From: Bacteroidales bacterium UBA6851
Lineage (GTDB): Bacteria; Bacteroidota; Bacteroidia; Bacteroidales; UBA932
Length of the DNA stretch: 64,000 nucleotides
Assembly: GCA_002451795.1 (NCBI GenBank)
Contig: DKDJ01000003.1
Coordinates: 48,617-112,616 of the forward strand
Reading direction: 5' to 3'
The notes under the pieces were generated by a model that saw only the letters and a list, made by a program, of their open reading frames with translations, did not search any database and was not told the DNA's origin. This document shows, piece after piece, positions 52,234-62,928 of the stretch. Position 1 is the first letter of the stretch; every line of letters starts with the position of its first letter. Both the position numbers and the translations under genes were made by a program.

Positions 52234-54663
52234 ATGAAACACAATTTATTATATTCATTGATTCTTCTTTCTATAGTTGTATTGTCATGCGAAAAGAAAG
52301 AAGTCGCTGTGGTTACACCGGAAGAAAAACCAGCCAACTGCTTCGTCTCAAAGGCTACCGGAGAGACTATCTACCCGAGTGTTATGCGCGCGGGAGAGGT
52401 GGTCATAAAAGTAAGCGAGAACCTCCGAGGACGTATTGAAGAAGTTAACGAAGATCTGGGGGTCTTATGTCAAGGGACAAAAGCAGAAGACAAAGTATTC
52501 AGCAAAGTCCAGCCAGTTGGACTGAGAAGACTTTTCCCTGATGCTGGCGAGTTCGAAGAGCGTACGCATGAAGCCGGACTTGACCGTTGGTTCATAGTAG
52601 ATCTGCCGGAAAACATATCGCTAAAACAAGCAGAAGAAGCTTTTTATGGCGAATATGGAATAGAGAAAGTGGAGTTTAGACACGAGATTGTAGGAATGTT
52701 TGATAATACCGTTATTCCTGCGATAGAGACTCCCGTTTTAAGTTCAGCGGCGACTCAAGTCTTTGACGATCCAAGACTTTCGCAGCAGTGGCACTATTAC
52801 AACGATGGAAGCCAAAACGGTATGTCTGAAGGATGTGACGTCAATGTGTTACCAGTATGGAAGAACAAGATAGCAGGAAGTGAAGACGTAATAGTAGCAG
52901 TCGTGGACGGTGGTATTCAATACGACCACCCTGACCTTGCGGCTAACATGTGGACAGACTCCAAGACAGGAAAGCACGGCTACAATTTTGTCAATAATTC
53001 AACGACAATCAAGGCCCATGACCATGGAACACATGTGGCAGGTACAATCGCTGCCGTCAACAACAATGGAATCGGCGTGTGCGGCATTGCAGGTGGAGAT
53101 GCGAAAAAAGGCGTCCCTGGTGTTAGACTGATGTCATGCCAGATATTCATGACCGTCGGAGGACAGGACCAGGGCGGTGATGGCGCTCAGGCAATCAAAT
53201 GGGCGGCTGATCATGGTGCTGTAATCTCACAGAACAGTTGGGGATACAATTTCGACTACAACGGGGATGGCGTCCTCTCTGGAAGCGAACTTTCTGCAGC
53301 ACTCAACGCCAAGATTGATACCTATACCAGGGAGGCAGTAGACTACTTCATTAGATATGCCGGATGCGACAATAACGGAAATCAGCTCGCTAGTTCCCCA
53401 ATGAAAGGTGGAATAGTCATTTTTGCAGCCGGTAACGACAATATCAAAAATGGAGCGCCAGCCAACTACGCTCCAATTTTTGCTGTCGGGTCTGTTGGCG
53501 CAGATTATAAAAGAGCTTACTACTCTAATTATGGTGATTGGGTAGACATCTGCGCACCTGGTGGAGATGCATACAAAGGTTACAATGTTCTCAGCACAAT
53601 ACCTGGAAACGGATATGGATATATGCAAGGTACATCCATGGCATGCCCGCATGTATCAGGAGTAGCTGCTCTTGTCGTCGCTAACCGCGGAGGAGAAGGA
53701 TTTACTAACACTGAACTTGAAGGTATTCTTCGAGAGTCAGCAAATCAAGATGTGCTCAGTTACAACACAGAAGCTCTTGGCGTAGGTCTTGTAAATGCTG
53801 GCGACGCAGTCTCAGGAAACAGAGATACAGAGCATACGATAGAGCCAGAGTTATCAAATTCTCTATCAATGAAGCCGTCTCAGACACGAGAGATTGTATT
53901 CCTGGTTAATAATCCAACTGGCCACAAGTTAAACGTAACGTTGTCACCACAGGTCGAAGGAATCACAGTGTCGGCAGATCCGCAAAAGCCTAACAAGCGA
54001 TTTATCGTTACCGTAGACGGACGCACAGCAGTAGGGTCAAACTGGGACAGAGAGAACGTCTATAATCTTACAATCAGTGTGGCATGCAACCAGGAGGAAG
54101 AAGGAGTGCATAGCTGTGAATTCAAAGTTTCGATAGATGCAAACCAGGCACCTATCATTCTGAAGCCTCTGACTGGATTCGTAGCAGACAAGATTGGGGA
54201 ATCGTCTTCTCTCAATTTGTCCAACTATTTCTTTGATCCAGACGGAGAGGATCTCACATACGATGTAAGCAAAACTTCTATCGGCAAGTTCACGTTCAAA
54301 GCAGGGAAACTTATGTTCATACCTTCAGAGTATGGAAGCGACGAGGTAGAAGTAAGTGCTACCGACTCTTTCGGCGCTAAAGTCTCTGGAAAACTTAAAA
54401 TCCTTGTACGAGACGGTGCAGCCAGAACTGTAGATATGTATCCAAATCCCGTAAAGGACAACCTATATTTTAGGTCTTCAGATTCATTCACGGCAAATGT
54501 TAAGATATACTCCGCTTCTGGCCAATGTGTTATAGAAGAAAAGGTGGAGATAGCCCCATTCAATCCAGGGAAGATTGATATGAGCAAACTCGCCGGAGGC
54601 ATATATTCAGTAAAGCTCACCTCAGAAAAATTGGAGACGAGCAGCACAGTAGTCAAATTATAG
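52234..54663 (+). CDS. S8 subtilisin-family protease with lipobox and type IX C-terminal sorting domain
   Basis: 809 residues. Signal peptide MKHNLLYSLILLSIVVLSC (Cys19). A propeptide-like region occupies about residues 50-155. The S8 domain carries the catalytic Asp225 (VVDGGIQYDHPD), His264 (HDHGTHVAGT), oxyanion Asn401 (FAAGND) and Ser468 (GTSMACPHVSG). An insert around residues 338-385 holds an EF-hand-like loop (DYNGDGVLSGSE). C-terminal beta domains (about 535-725; cadherin-like NYFFDPDGEDLTYDVS) precede a type A sorting domain at 731-809 (DMYPNPVKDNLYF, IYSASGQCV, LAGGIYSVKL). A lipobox plus a sorting domain is unusual. It lies between the PorV-like gene and a lipoprotein, and should digest proteins at the cell surface. 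Confidence 0.92.
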   Translation: MKHNLLYSLILLSIVVLSCEKKEVAVVTPEEKPANCFVSKATGETIYPSVMRAGEVVIKVSENLRGRIEEVNEDLGVLCQGTKAEDKVFSKVQPVGLRRLFPDAGEFEERTHEAGLDRWFIVDLPENISLKQAEEAFYGEYGIEKVEFRHEIVGMFDNTVIPAIETPVLSSAATQVFDDPRLSQQWHYYNDGSQNGMSEGCDVNVLPVWKNKIAGSEDVIVAVVDGGIQYDHPDLAANMWTDSKTGKHGYNFVNNSTTIKAHDHGTHVAGTIAAVNNNGIGVCGIAGGDAKKGVPGVRLMSCQIFMTVGGQDQGGDGAQAIKWAADHGAVISQNSWGYNFDYNGDGVLSGSELSAALNAKIDTYTREAVDYFIRYAGCDNNGNQLASSPMKGGIVIFAAGNDNIKNGAPANYAPIFAVGSVGADYKRAYYSNYGDWVDICAPGGDAYKGYNVLSTIPGNGYGYMQGTSMACPHVSGVAALVVANRGGEGFTNTELEGILRESANQDVLSYNTEALGVGLVNAGDAVSGNRDTEHTIEPELSNSLSMKPSQTREIVFLVNNPTGHKLNVTLSPQVEGITVSADPQKPNKRFIVTVDGRTAVGSNWDRENVYNLTISVACNQEEEGVHSCEFKVSIDANQAPIILKPLTGFVADKIGESSSLNLSNYFFDPDGEDLTYDVSKTSIGKFTFKAGKLMFIPSEYGSDEVEVSATDSFGAKVSGKLKILVRDGAARTVDMYPNPVKDNLYFRSSDSFTANVKIYSASGQCVIEEKVEIAPFNPGKIDMSKLAGGIYSVKLTSEKLETSSTVVKL

Positions 54664-54683
54664 TTAGTTAAAGGTTAAATATT

Positions 54684-55706
54684 ATGAAAGCAATCAGAAA
54701 CATTGTTATTGCGGGCTTGGCTGTACTCGCCACCGCATCTTGCGACAAGACTCCAGTTAGTGATGCAGTGGCAAACTTCGAGTCAGACTCCTATGTATTC
54801 TATCTCGAGGAAGGTCCTAACTTCAGCGTACCAGTCAACGTTACTGGATCAAATGTTGTCTACCCAGTGACTGTCAAAATAGTTGACGTGCCTTCTGATG
54901 ACGAAAACACATATTCAGAGAGAAACTCAGACTATCGTTTCCTTGAAAGGGAGCTCGTAGTAAATTCAGCTGACGAGAAACCTGAATTCACAGTAAGAGT
55001 AATCAATAGCAAAGCGAGCATTTTAGACATTGCTTTGCAGATTGAAACAGTGAGCAATGGTGAAGTCGGCAGTCTCAACAAAACTGAAATACTTATCGCT
55101 CCAGAAGTAGCTTTTTACACAGGTACTTTCACTGCTACTGGTACGACCTCAAAGGGAGAGGCTTATTCAGAGAACTGGGACTTCGTATATGTAGCAGATA
55201 GCGCGATCGGATTCTGGGGCCTATATGGAGAGACAGAAAAAGAAGGGGCAAAGTACCCAGTTACCGGCACCATGGTTAAGGAAGAAGGTGAAACCTACTT
55301 CGCTTTCCCTCTTGGATTTAACAACTATGTAGGGGCTTATTACTTCAACCTTCCTGCAGGAAAAACAGCTTGCTATGTAGCTCCTATAGTTATATCAGGA
55401 AACTCAGCTTATACAAGTGGAGACCTTTACTTCCAGGTTACTGATAGAGACAACTTCGTAGTAGGACTTGGAGAAGGACAATATCTCACATACGGACTAT
55501 TCGGAACAGATCAGAAATTCCTTGGATACACATACGGAGAAGCAGTTAAATTCACAAGTGTAACAAGAGCTGATGATACTAAGGCACAAGCAGCAGCCGC
55601 ATGCGCCAGCAAAACAGCAGCGAGCGGACTCACAGTATCGGATGTCAAAGGCAACGTAGAACTCTCAAAGGTTGAGATTGCTTCAGACCCTGTACTTTCA
55701 AGATAA
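54684..55706 (+). CDS. Surface lipoprotein of the SusCD cluster (paralogue 2)
   Basis: 340 residues. Lipoprotein signal MKAIRNIVIAGLAVLATASC (Cys20). Its N-terminal beta domain (FYLEEGPNFSVPVNVTGSNV, YRFLERELVVNSADEKPEFT, VRVINSKASILDIALQ) and its middle part (FYTGTFTATGTTSKGEAYSE, NWDFVYVADSAIGFWGLYG) follow the order of the 294-residue lipoprotein earlier in the cluster, with an extra roughly 45 Ala/Lys-rich residues at the C terminus (TKAQAAAACASKTAASG). The last gene of the cluster, ended by a strong hairpin. Probably an accessory surface protein; no catalytic motif seen. Confidence 0.75.
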   Translation: MKAIRNIVIAGLAVLATASCDKTPVSDAVANFESDSYVFYLEEGPNFSVPVNVTGSNVVYPVTVKIVDVPSDDENTYSERNSDYRFLERELVVNSADEKPEFTVRVINSKASILDIALQIETVSNGEVGSLNKTEILIAPEVAFYTGTFTATGTTSKGEAYSENWDFVYVADSAIGFWGLYGETEKEGAKYPVTGTMVKEEGETYFAFPLGFNNYVGAYYFNLPAGKTACYVAPIVISGNSAYTSGDLYFQVTDRDNFVVGLGEGQYLTYGLFGTDQKFLGYTYGEAVKFTSVTRADDTKAQAAAACASKTAASGLTVSDVKGNVELSKVEIASDPVLSR

Positions 55707-55727
55707 GTCCAAATGACAATATCTATT

Positions 55728-55764
55728 AAAACGGGCTGGCCAAAAATTTTGGCTAGCCCGTTTT
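55728..55764. terminator. Strong bidirectional terminator
   Basis: AAAACGGGCTGGCCAAAA (55728-55745) and its near-perfect complement ending AGCCCGTTTT (to 55764) form an 18-bp stem with one G-T-type mismatch and almost no loop. T-tracts lie on both sides. It ends the SusCD cluster (plus) and the ATP synthase operon (minus). Confidence 0.85.
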
Positions 55765-55798
55765 ATAAATACTCTATTTGGAAAGCCCACAAAAGCCA

Positions 55799-56692
55799 TC
55801 ACTGTATAGAGCCACCCACAAGATCAAGTATTTCTGATGTGATTTTCTGCTGACGCCCCTTATTATATTCAAGAGTAAGATCAGCAAGAAGATTCTGGGC
55901 ATTGTCTGTAGCAGTCTGCATTGCAATGGTGCGTGCAGCCTGTTCAGCTGCAGCAGAATCAAGAACAGCAGCATGGAACTTAAGATTTAGGAGCTGCGGC
56001 ATGAGCGAAGATGCAATTTCTGCCGCATCAGGCTCGTAAATATACTTCCGCTCCTCATTGAACCTTATAGCATCCCATGTGGTGTCATCTTCCTCAGCAT
56101 CATGCACAAGCTCCCCATTATCCATCTTATATGGCAGATACGGCTCTACTACCGGCTTCTGAGAAGAGGTAGATATAAACCTATTATACACAATCACCAC
56201 TTCAGAGAATTCTCCTGCATTGAACCCAGAGACCAACCTGCGTGAAAGTTCAGAAGAACGATCAAATGTCGGATGGGAGATAAGATCAGAGGAAACAAAC
56301 TCAGGGTCAAATCCCATTGACCTTACGGATTCTGACATCTTACGGCCTATGCAGAAAAGTTTGAAACGACGATCACCAAGAGAGGAGATAAGTTCTTCAA
56401 GCTTTTTACTTACATTGACATTGAAAGCACCGCATAGGGAGTTGTTAGAAGCAATGGCGACAATTGCCACTGGGGCTGCCTCATTGCAACAAGCAGACTG
56501 GCATGCAGATGGTGCCTTAAGAGCCACTTCAGCAAGTATCTCATCAAGTGTCTGCTCGTATGGCCTAAGATTCTCTATTTCCTTCTGAGCCTTACGTAGC
56601 TTGGACGAAGCGACAAGCTTCATTGCTGATGTAATCTTCAGCGTGCTCTTGACAGACGAAATCCTATCTTTTATTTCCCTTAAAGAAGCCAT
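55799..56692 (-). CDS. atpG: ATP synthase F1 gamma subunit
   Basis: 297 residues. The N-terminal helix opens MASLREIKDRISSVKSTLKI with TSAMKLVASSKLRKAQKEIE, and the C-terminal helix has RTIAMQTATDNAQNLL and LTLEYNKGRQQKITSEIL, the paired rotor helices. The central Rossmann-like part includes IASNNSLCGAFNVNVSKKL. The gamma subunit is the rotor shaft linking the c-ring to the F1 catalytic head. It is the last gene of the operon, 3 bp after atpA, and a strong bidirectional terminator lies about 35 bp beyond its stop. Confidence 0.95.
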   Translation of the reverse strand: MASLREIKDRISSVKSTLKITSAMKLVASSKLRKAQKEIENLRPYEQTLDEILAEVALKAPSACQSACCNEAAPVAIVAIASNNSLCGAFNVNVSKKLEELISSLGDRRFKLFCIGRKMSESVRSMGFDPEFVSSDLISHPTFDRSSELSRRLVSGFNAGEFSEVVIVYNRFISTSSQKPVVEPYLPYKMDNGELVHDAEEDDTTWDAIRFNEERKYIYEPDAAEIASSLMPQLLNLKFHAAVLDSAAAEQAARTIAMQTATDNAQNLLADLTLEYNKGRQQKITSEILDLVGGSIQ

Positions 56693-56695
56693 GAA

Positions 56696-58288
56696 TTACT
56701 GATTGTGAGATAGCAGTCCACAGACAGAGGCAGCCTCAGAGCGGATTGTTGAAGTCTGCTCGTCTCCGACCTTTCCGTCAGAAAGGGCCTCAAGCACGTC
56801 TTTATGTGAGGACCTCATACGATCAAGAAACAATTTCTGGAAGTCAGGTACCTGGTCTACAGCAATATCTGCCATAAGCCCCTGCGTACCACAGTACAAA
56901 ACGGCAACCTGCTCTCCAACTGGCATAGGGCTATACTGTGCCTGAACGAGAAGTTTCTCGTTTTTGCGTCCCTTGTCAAGAGTCATAGCCGTCACCTTAT
57001 CCATATCGGAAGAGAACTTCGTGAAAGACTCAAGTTCACTAAACTGTGCCTGATCTATCTTAAGAGTACCAGCCACTTTCTTCATAGACTTCACTTGCGC
57101 AGCTCCGCCCACACGGGACACGGAAATACCTACATTGATGGCTGGGCGAAATCCAGCATTGAATAGCGAAGACTCCAGATAAATCTGTCCATCAGTAATG
57201 GATATGACATTGGTTGGAATGTAAGCTGATACATCTCCAGCCTGCGTTTCAATGATAGGGAGTGCAGTAAGCGAGCCTCCGGCCTTTACCTTGCCTTTCA
57301 GGCATTCTGGGAGATCGTTCATCTGCTCTGCCACTTCCTGCTGGCTGATAATCTTAGCTGCCCGTTCAAGGAGTCTTGAGTGAAGATAGAACACATCTCC
57401 AGGATATGCCTCTCGACCAGAAGGACGGCGCAGAATCAAAGACACCTCTCTATATGCCACAGCTTGCTTGGAAAGATCATCATAAACCACAAGCGCATGA
57501 CGTCCGGTATCTCGGAAATACTCTCCGATAGCCGCTCCAGCAAAAGGAGCGTAATACTGGAGTGCGGCCGGATCCGCGGCAGTAGCCGCCACCACTATGG
57601 TGTAGTCCATTGCGCCCTTGGCACGGAGTGTCTGTACTATTGAAGCCACCGTAGAGCCTTTCTGCCCTACAGCCACATAGATACAATACACTGGTTTTCC
57701 TTTCAAGAACTCACTCCGCTGATTGATGATGGTATCGATTGCGATGGCTGTCTTACCCGTCTGACGATCACCGATAATAAGTTCTCGCTGTCCGCGACCA
57801 ATAGGGATCATCGCATCCACGGCCTTGAGACCTGTCTGTAACGGTTCTGTTACAGGCTCGCGAAAAATCACCCCTGGAGCCTTGCGTTCAAGAGGCATTC
57901 TGACAGTCTCACCCTTTATATCACCCATGCCATCCAATGGCGTGCCAATAGGATCCACGACCCTTCCGACAAGTCCCTCTCCTACAGGTATTCCGGCAAT
58001 ACGCCCCAATCTGCGGACACGCATGCCCTCTTTCACCAAATCCGTAGGACCGAGGAGCACTGCACCCACATTATCGACTTCAAGGTTCATCGCCACAGCC
58101 TTGACTCCACTGTCAAACTCAAGAAGTTCACCTGCTTCCACATTGATAAGCCCGAAAATACGAGCCACGCCATCACTGACAGTGAGCACTTTCCCCACTT
58201 CCTCGTACTTCAGTGAACTGTCTATTCCCTTGAGTTCGTCAAGGAGTATTTCCGATATTTCGCTTGGCTTGATACTATTCTGTGCCAT
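56696..58288 (-). CDS. atpA: ATP synthase F1 alpha subunit
   Basis: 530 residues. Nucleotide-binding P-loop [15 protein letters not shown], then [38 protein letters not shown], and the alpha-subunit signature [21 protein letters not shown]. The N-terminal crown domain includes [20 protein letters not shown]. Non-catalytic partner of the beta subunit in the alpha3beta3 head. It follows atpH by 3 bp and precedes atpG by 3 bp in the operon. Length is slightly above the family norm of about 505-525, owing to the C-terminal segment. Confidence 0.97.
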   Translation of the reverse strand: MAQNSIKPSEISEILLDELKGIDSSLKYEEVGKVLTVSDGVARIFGLINVEAGELLEFDSGVKAVAMNLEVDNVGAVLLGPTDLVKEGMRVRRLGRIAGIPVGEGLVGRVVDPIGTPLDGMGDIKGETVRMPLERKAPGVIFREPVTEPLQTGLKAVDAMIPIGRGQRELIIGDRQTGKTAIAIDTIINQRSEFLKGKPVYCIYVAVGQKGSTVASIVQTLRAKGAMDYTIVVAATAADPAALQYYAPFAGAAIGEYFRDTGRHALVVYDDLSKQAVAYREVSLILRRPSGREAYPGDVFYLHSRLLERAAKIISQQEVAEQMNDLPECLKGKVKAGGSLTALPIIETQAGDVSAYIPTNVISITDGQIYLESSLFNAGFRPAINVGISVSRVGGAAQVKSMKKVAGTLKIDQAQFSELESFTKFSSDMDKVTAMTLDKGRKNEKLLVQAQYSPMPVGEQVAVLYCGTQGLMADIAVDQVPDFQKLFLDRMRSSHKDVLEALSDGKVGDEQTSTIRSEAASVCGLLSHNQ

Positions 58289-58291
58289 AGA

Positions 58292-58774
58292 CTAAACTAT
58301 TCTCGTATTGAATTTCACAAACTGGCGGCGGATGCTGTCCAACTGATGCCGCACGCTCGCATCAAGGATATAGTCATCATCTACGATGACTTGAAATCCT
58401 CCCACTATTGAAGAGTCCACATCGCATTCGCAATTAACCTTGCACCCAAGCTTAGTCTCCAAGAGATTGCATATCTTATCTTGGAAGCCAGACGAAGACG
58501 GCACGGCTGTCACAAGACGAACGCACACCTCTCCCTTGGAGTGATAATACATCGACACGAATGAACTGAAGATGAAACGTACGTCCTCAAGCCTACCTCG
58601 ATTTCTAAGCAACATCACGAACTTCTCCAACTCCGGTTCCAATACGACACTGTTTCCCTCAGTCCCAGCGAGAAGACTCTTGACTTGAGCACATACCCTT
58701 TCACCATTCCCCGTCTGATTAACATACTGCAAAAGGGCGGATGCGTATCGTGTAGATATGATTCCGGTGTTCAT
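58292..58774 (-). CDS. atpH: ATP synthase F1 delta subunit
   Basis: 160 residues, slightly short for the family. N-terminal helical domain beginning TGIISTRYASALLQYVNQTG, a mid part LEPELEKFVMLLRNRGRLED, and a C-terminal domain with VNCECDVDSSIVGGFQVIVD and ASVRHQLDSIRRQF. The C-terminal GGFxV-type strand and the position between atpF and atpA identify it. It joins the peripheral stalk to the F1 head. The ATG overlaps the atpF stop by one base. Confidence 0.93.
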   Translation of the reverse strand: MNTGIISTRYASALLQYVNQTGNGERVCAQVKSLLAGTEGNSVVLEPELEKFVMLLRNRGRLEDVRFIFSSFVSMYYHSKGEVCVRLVTAVPSSSGFQDKICNLLETKLGCKVNCECDVDSSIVGGFQVIVDDDYILDASVRHQLDSIRRQFVKFNTRIV

Positions 58775-59280
58775 CAGCTATGCATTTGAACGGACTCCGT
58801 CTCCTTAATTAGACGTTCCACAAGAGAGACCTGCTCTTCGTCTTTTTCAAGAGACTTACGAATGACTTTTTCGGCCACATCCAAAGACAGCATAGAGACT
58901 TGGCTGCAGATATCGCGCATGGCGCTTTCCCTCTCGGCCTGAATCTCCATCTTGGCGTGCTCCATGATTTTTGCAGCCTCTTCCTGCGCCTGCTGCTTGG
59001 CGGAAGCTATGATTCTCTCTCCTGCCTGAGATGCTTCTTTGAGCATACGGCTCTGCTCAAGTTTAGTTTTCTCAATAAGTGCATCATGCTCTTGCGCCAG
59101 ACTAGAAAGACGTTTCTGGGCCTCGTCTGCCTTCTTGAGAGCGTCTTCAATGCGCGCACTTCGCTTATCCACCATGGATGTGATGGCTGGAAAACCAAAC
59201 TTAGCAAGTATGAAGAACACTATCGCGAAGATAAGTGTCATCCATACCAGAAGACCGAAATCAGGTGTTATAAGAGACAT
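58774..59280 (-). CDS. atpF: ATP synthase Fo b subunit
   Basis: 168 residues. One N-terminal membrane helix (FGLLVWMTLIFAIVFFILAKF) is followed by a long amphipathic helix rich in Ala, Glu, Lys and Gln (KRSARIEDALKKADEAQKRL, AKQQAQEEAAKIMEHAKMEI). It dimerises as the peripheral stalk. Typical length for bacteria. It follows atpE by 3 bp. Confidence 0.95.
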   Translation of the reverse strand: MSLITPDFGLLVWMTLIFAIVFFILAKFGFPAITSMVDKRSARIEDALKKADEAQKRLSSLAQEHDALIEKTKLEQSRMLKEASQAGERIIASAKQQAQEEAAKIMEHAKMEIQAERESAMRDICSQVSMLSLDVAEKVIRKSLEKDEEQVSLVERLIKETESVQMHS

Positions 59281-59283
59281 CTT

Positions 59284-59535
59284 TTACTTCGCGATAAGGC
59301 AGACGAGGATAGCAAACAGACATGCACCTTCAACGAGCGCACCTATAATGATGGCCGTCATACGATAATGATCAGCATGCTCCGGCTGACGGGCGCTAGC
59401 CTCAAGGGCAGCCTTACCGATTTTACCAATTCCGATTGCTGCTGCAATAGCTGCAATACCGGCACCGATAGCTGCACCTGCCTTTCCTAAAGAAAGAGAG
59501 GCAGCTGCCTGAAGAATAATTGTAGAAAGTAACAT
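59284..59535 (-). CDS. atpE: ATP synthase Fo c subunit
   Basis: 83 residues, two hydrophobic helices with a polar loop (SARQPEHADHYR). The ion-binding carboxylate is Glu69 in IIGALVEGACLF. The Na+ signature (Gln in helix 1 and Ser/Thr after the Glu) is absent: helix 1 reads IAAIAAAIGIGKIG and the residue after Glu is Gly. I infer proton coupling. It forms the rotor ring in the inner membrane. Located between atpB and atpF. Confidence 0.96.
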   Translation of the reverse strand: MLLSTIILQAAASLSLGKAGAAIGAGIAAIAAAIGIGKIGKAALEASARQPEHADHYRMTAIIIGALVEGACLFAILVCLIAK

Positions 59536-59556
59536 AACTATTATATCTTTAAATGT

Positions 59557-60599
59557 TTATTCATTTGCTGGCTCCTGTCTTGAGAGGCCGATGAACACTG
59601 CGGAAAGCATCGTGAACACATAAGCCTGTACGAAAGCGACAAGCAACTCCAGTATATCCATAAAAACTCCTATCAATATGGCGATAGCGCTAAGTCCTCC
59701 ATTAATCAAAGGTCCCATTTCAGCTGTAAGGAATATCACCGCCACCACTCCAAGTATCATGAAGTGTCCTGCAAGAATATTGGCGAAAAGCCTGACCATA
59801 AGACTGAACGGTTTAGTGAACATACCTATAATTTCAATCAGCGGCATCAGCGGCACTGGGACTTTGAGCCATGTAGGAACGTCAGGCCAGAGTATATCTT
59901 TCCAATAATGTTTATTGCCAAAGACATTGACAGCGATGAAAGTACATAGAGCCAGTACAAATGTAACCGCAATATTGCCCGTGACATTAGCACCACCCGG
60001 GAAGAAAGGCACAATTCCCATAAGGTTATTGATCAGGATAAAGAAGAACACTGTTAGAAGATAAGGAGAATAGCGCTTGTAGTCCTTTCCCACGCAAGGC
60101 CTTATGATGTCATTCTCCACCATCATTACCAACATCTCCATCAGCCCGGGAACACCTTTCGGAGCCTCCTTAAGGGAATCATGCTTCTTATACCATCGAG
60201 ATGTGACGAGCACAAGTATCAACAGCACAACACAGTTGATCATTAGTCCAAGCACATTCTTGGTAATAGACAAGTCTACTGGACGTATTTCAGTACCGTC
60301 ACTTCCCATTTCTACAATCTTACCAGCATACTCACTTCCTTCCGGAGCAATGCAATAGCCTTTATAACTGCCATCATGAAATCTTGATGACATGAAGCAA
60401 TCAAAGCCATTACCGCTGCGGCTATATAGTATCACTGGAAGAGGAATAGCTATATCTTTCCCGTTAACAGTGGTGATATGCCATTCGTATGAGTCTCCGA
60501 CATGACCGTAAAGGTACTCATCCATATCAAGTTCTTCTGCTCTCACTGACAGCGGGAGTAGGATCAACATCAAGGATGCAAGATATTTGAGCACTGCTT

Positions 60600-60603
<4 letters not shown>
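59557..60603 (-). CDS. atpB: ATP synthase Fo a subunit
   Basis: 348 residues from ATG 60603, which overlaps the atpC stop in an ATGA arrangement; an earlier ATG at 60615 would overlap more. Long for the family because of an N-terminal signal-like helix plus a periplasmic domain of about 110 residues before the membrane part, as in other Bacteroidota. The essential Arg is in MVRLFANILAGHFMIL, and the last helix contains LELLVAFVQAYVFTMLSAVF. It forms the proton half-channels facing the c-ring. Confidence 0.94.
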
Positions 60604-62371
<1,768 letters not shown>

Positions 62372-62444
62372 CTAAGTAATCTTTAAATAATGCTCTCGCC
62401 GCTATTCAAACTCTAAACACACCATTATTCAAAACTAATCGTTG

Positions 62445-62452
62445 CAAAGTTA
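62445..62452 (-). promoter_or_regulatory. -7 promoter element of the ATP synthase operon
   Basis: The minus strand reads TAACTTTG, a match to TAnnTTTG, 100 bp before the atpD ATG. A clear -33 TTTG is not seen. The leader would be about 95 nt. Confidence 0.5.
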
Positions 62453-62523
62453 CTAATTAATTCAATTCCATATCAACATAATAATCGGCGAAAAGCTTTA
62501 AATACAAATAAATAAGACAAAAA

Positions 62524-62607
62524 GGAATGCTATCCCGAGTCGTTGGGAACTTAGGAAATTGGTTCGCATGGCTTCTGTAGTACCGCACGGGATTTTAAAA
62601 GCATTCC
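62524..62607. repeat. Two-part inverted repeat, possible structured RNA or element remnant
   Basis: GGAATGCT (62524-62531) pairs with AGCATTCC (62600-62607), and just inside it TCCCG (62533-62537) pairs with CGGGA (62588-62592). This gives a discontinuous 13-bp stem enclosing about 50 nt. No coding sequence or known RNA family was recognised. Confidence 0.45.
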
Positions 62608-62767
62608 GTGTGAAGAACGCACCGGTACGCGAGGCTACTCCAACCGCATTCCACTTACTCTCTCTCCCCACACAAACATCTCCCATCATTTCACTTCCTC
62701 TACTTTCCACACACACCATATTCCCTTCTTAAGCACTTTCCAGTTTCCACTGCCCGTTATTGTCGGT

Positions 62768-62803
62768 AAAAGCCTACAAAATAGCACTATTTTGTAGGCT
62801 TTT
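62768..62803. terminator. 17-bp perfect hairpin, terminator-like
   Basis: AAAAGCCTACAAAATAG (62768-62784) and its exact complement (62787-62803) form a near loop-less stem, with T-runs on both strands. The nearest genes are over 100 bp (Rpn) and 400 bp (atpD) away and are not positioned to use it in the normal way. It may end an unannotated transcript. Confidence 0.65.
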
Positions 62804-62902
62804 TCCATCTGCTTTATCTTTAGCATAGGATTGACATGCAGCGACTTACGGCAACTCATTAAACATAAACGATTAATTCTCAAATAAACGCATAAGTCTT
62901 CG

Positions 62903-62910
62903 TATCTTTG
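62903..62910 (+). promoter_or_regulatory. -7 promoter element of the Rpn-type gene
   Basis: TATCTTTG lies 18 bp before the ATG and matches the Bacteroides -7 consensus. No -33 TTTG was found at the usual distance. Confidence 0.5.
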
Positions 62911-62928
62911 AGCTAAAACTTACTTACA

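Noticed and set aside
62498..62719. Possible 73-codon ORF on the minus strand in the gene-poor region
   Set aside because: No family match, no promoter element and overlap with the inverted-repeat structure.
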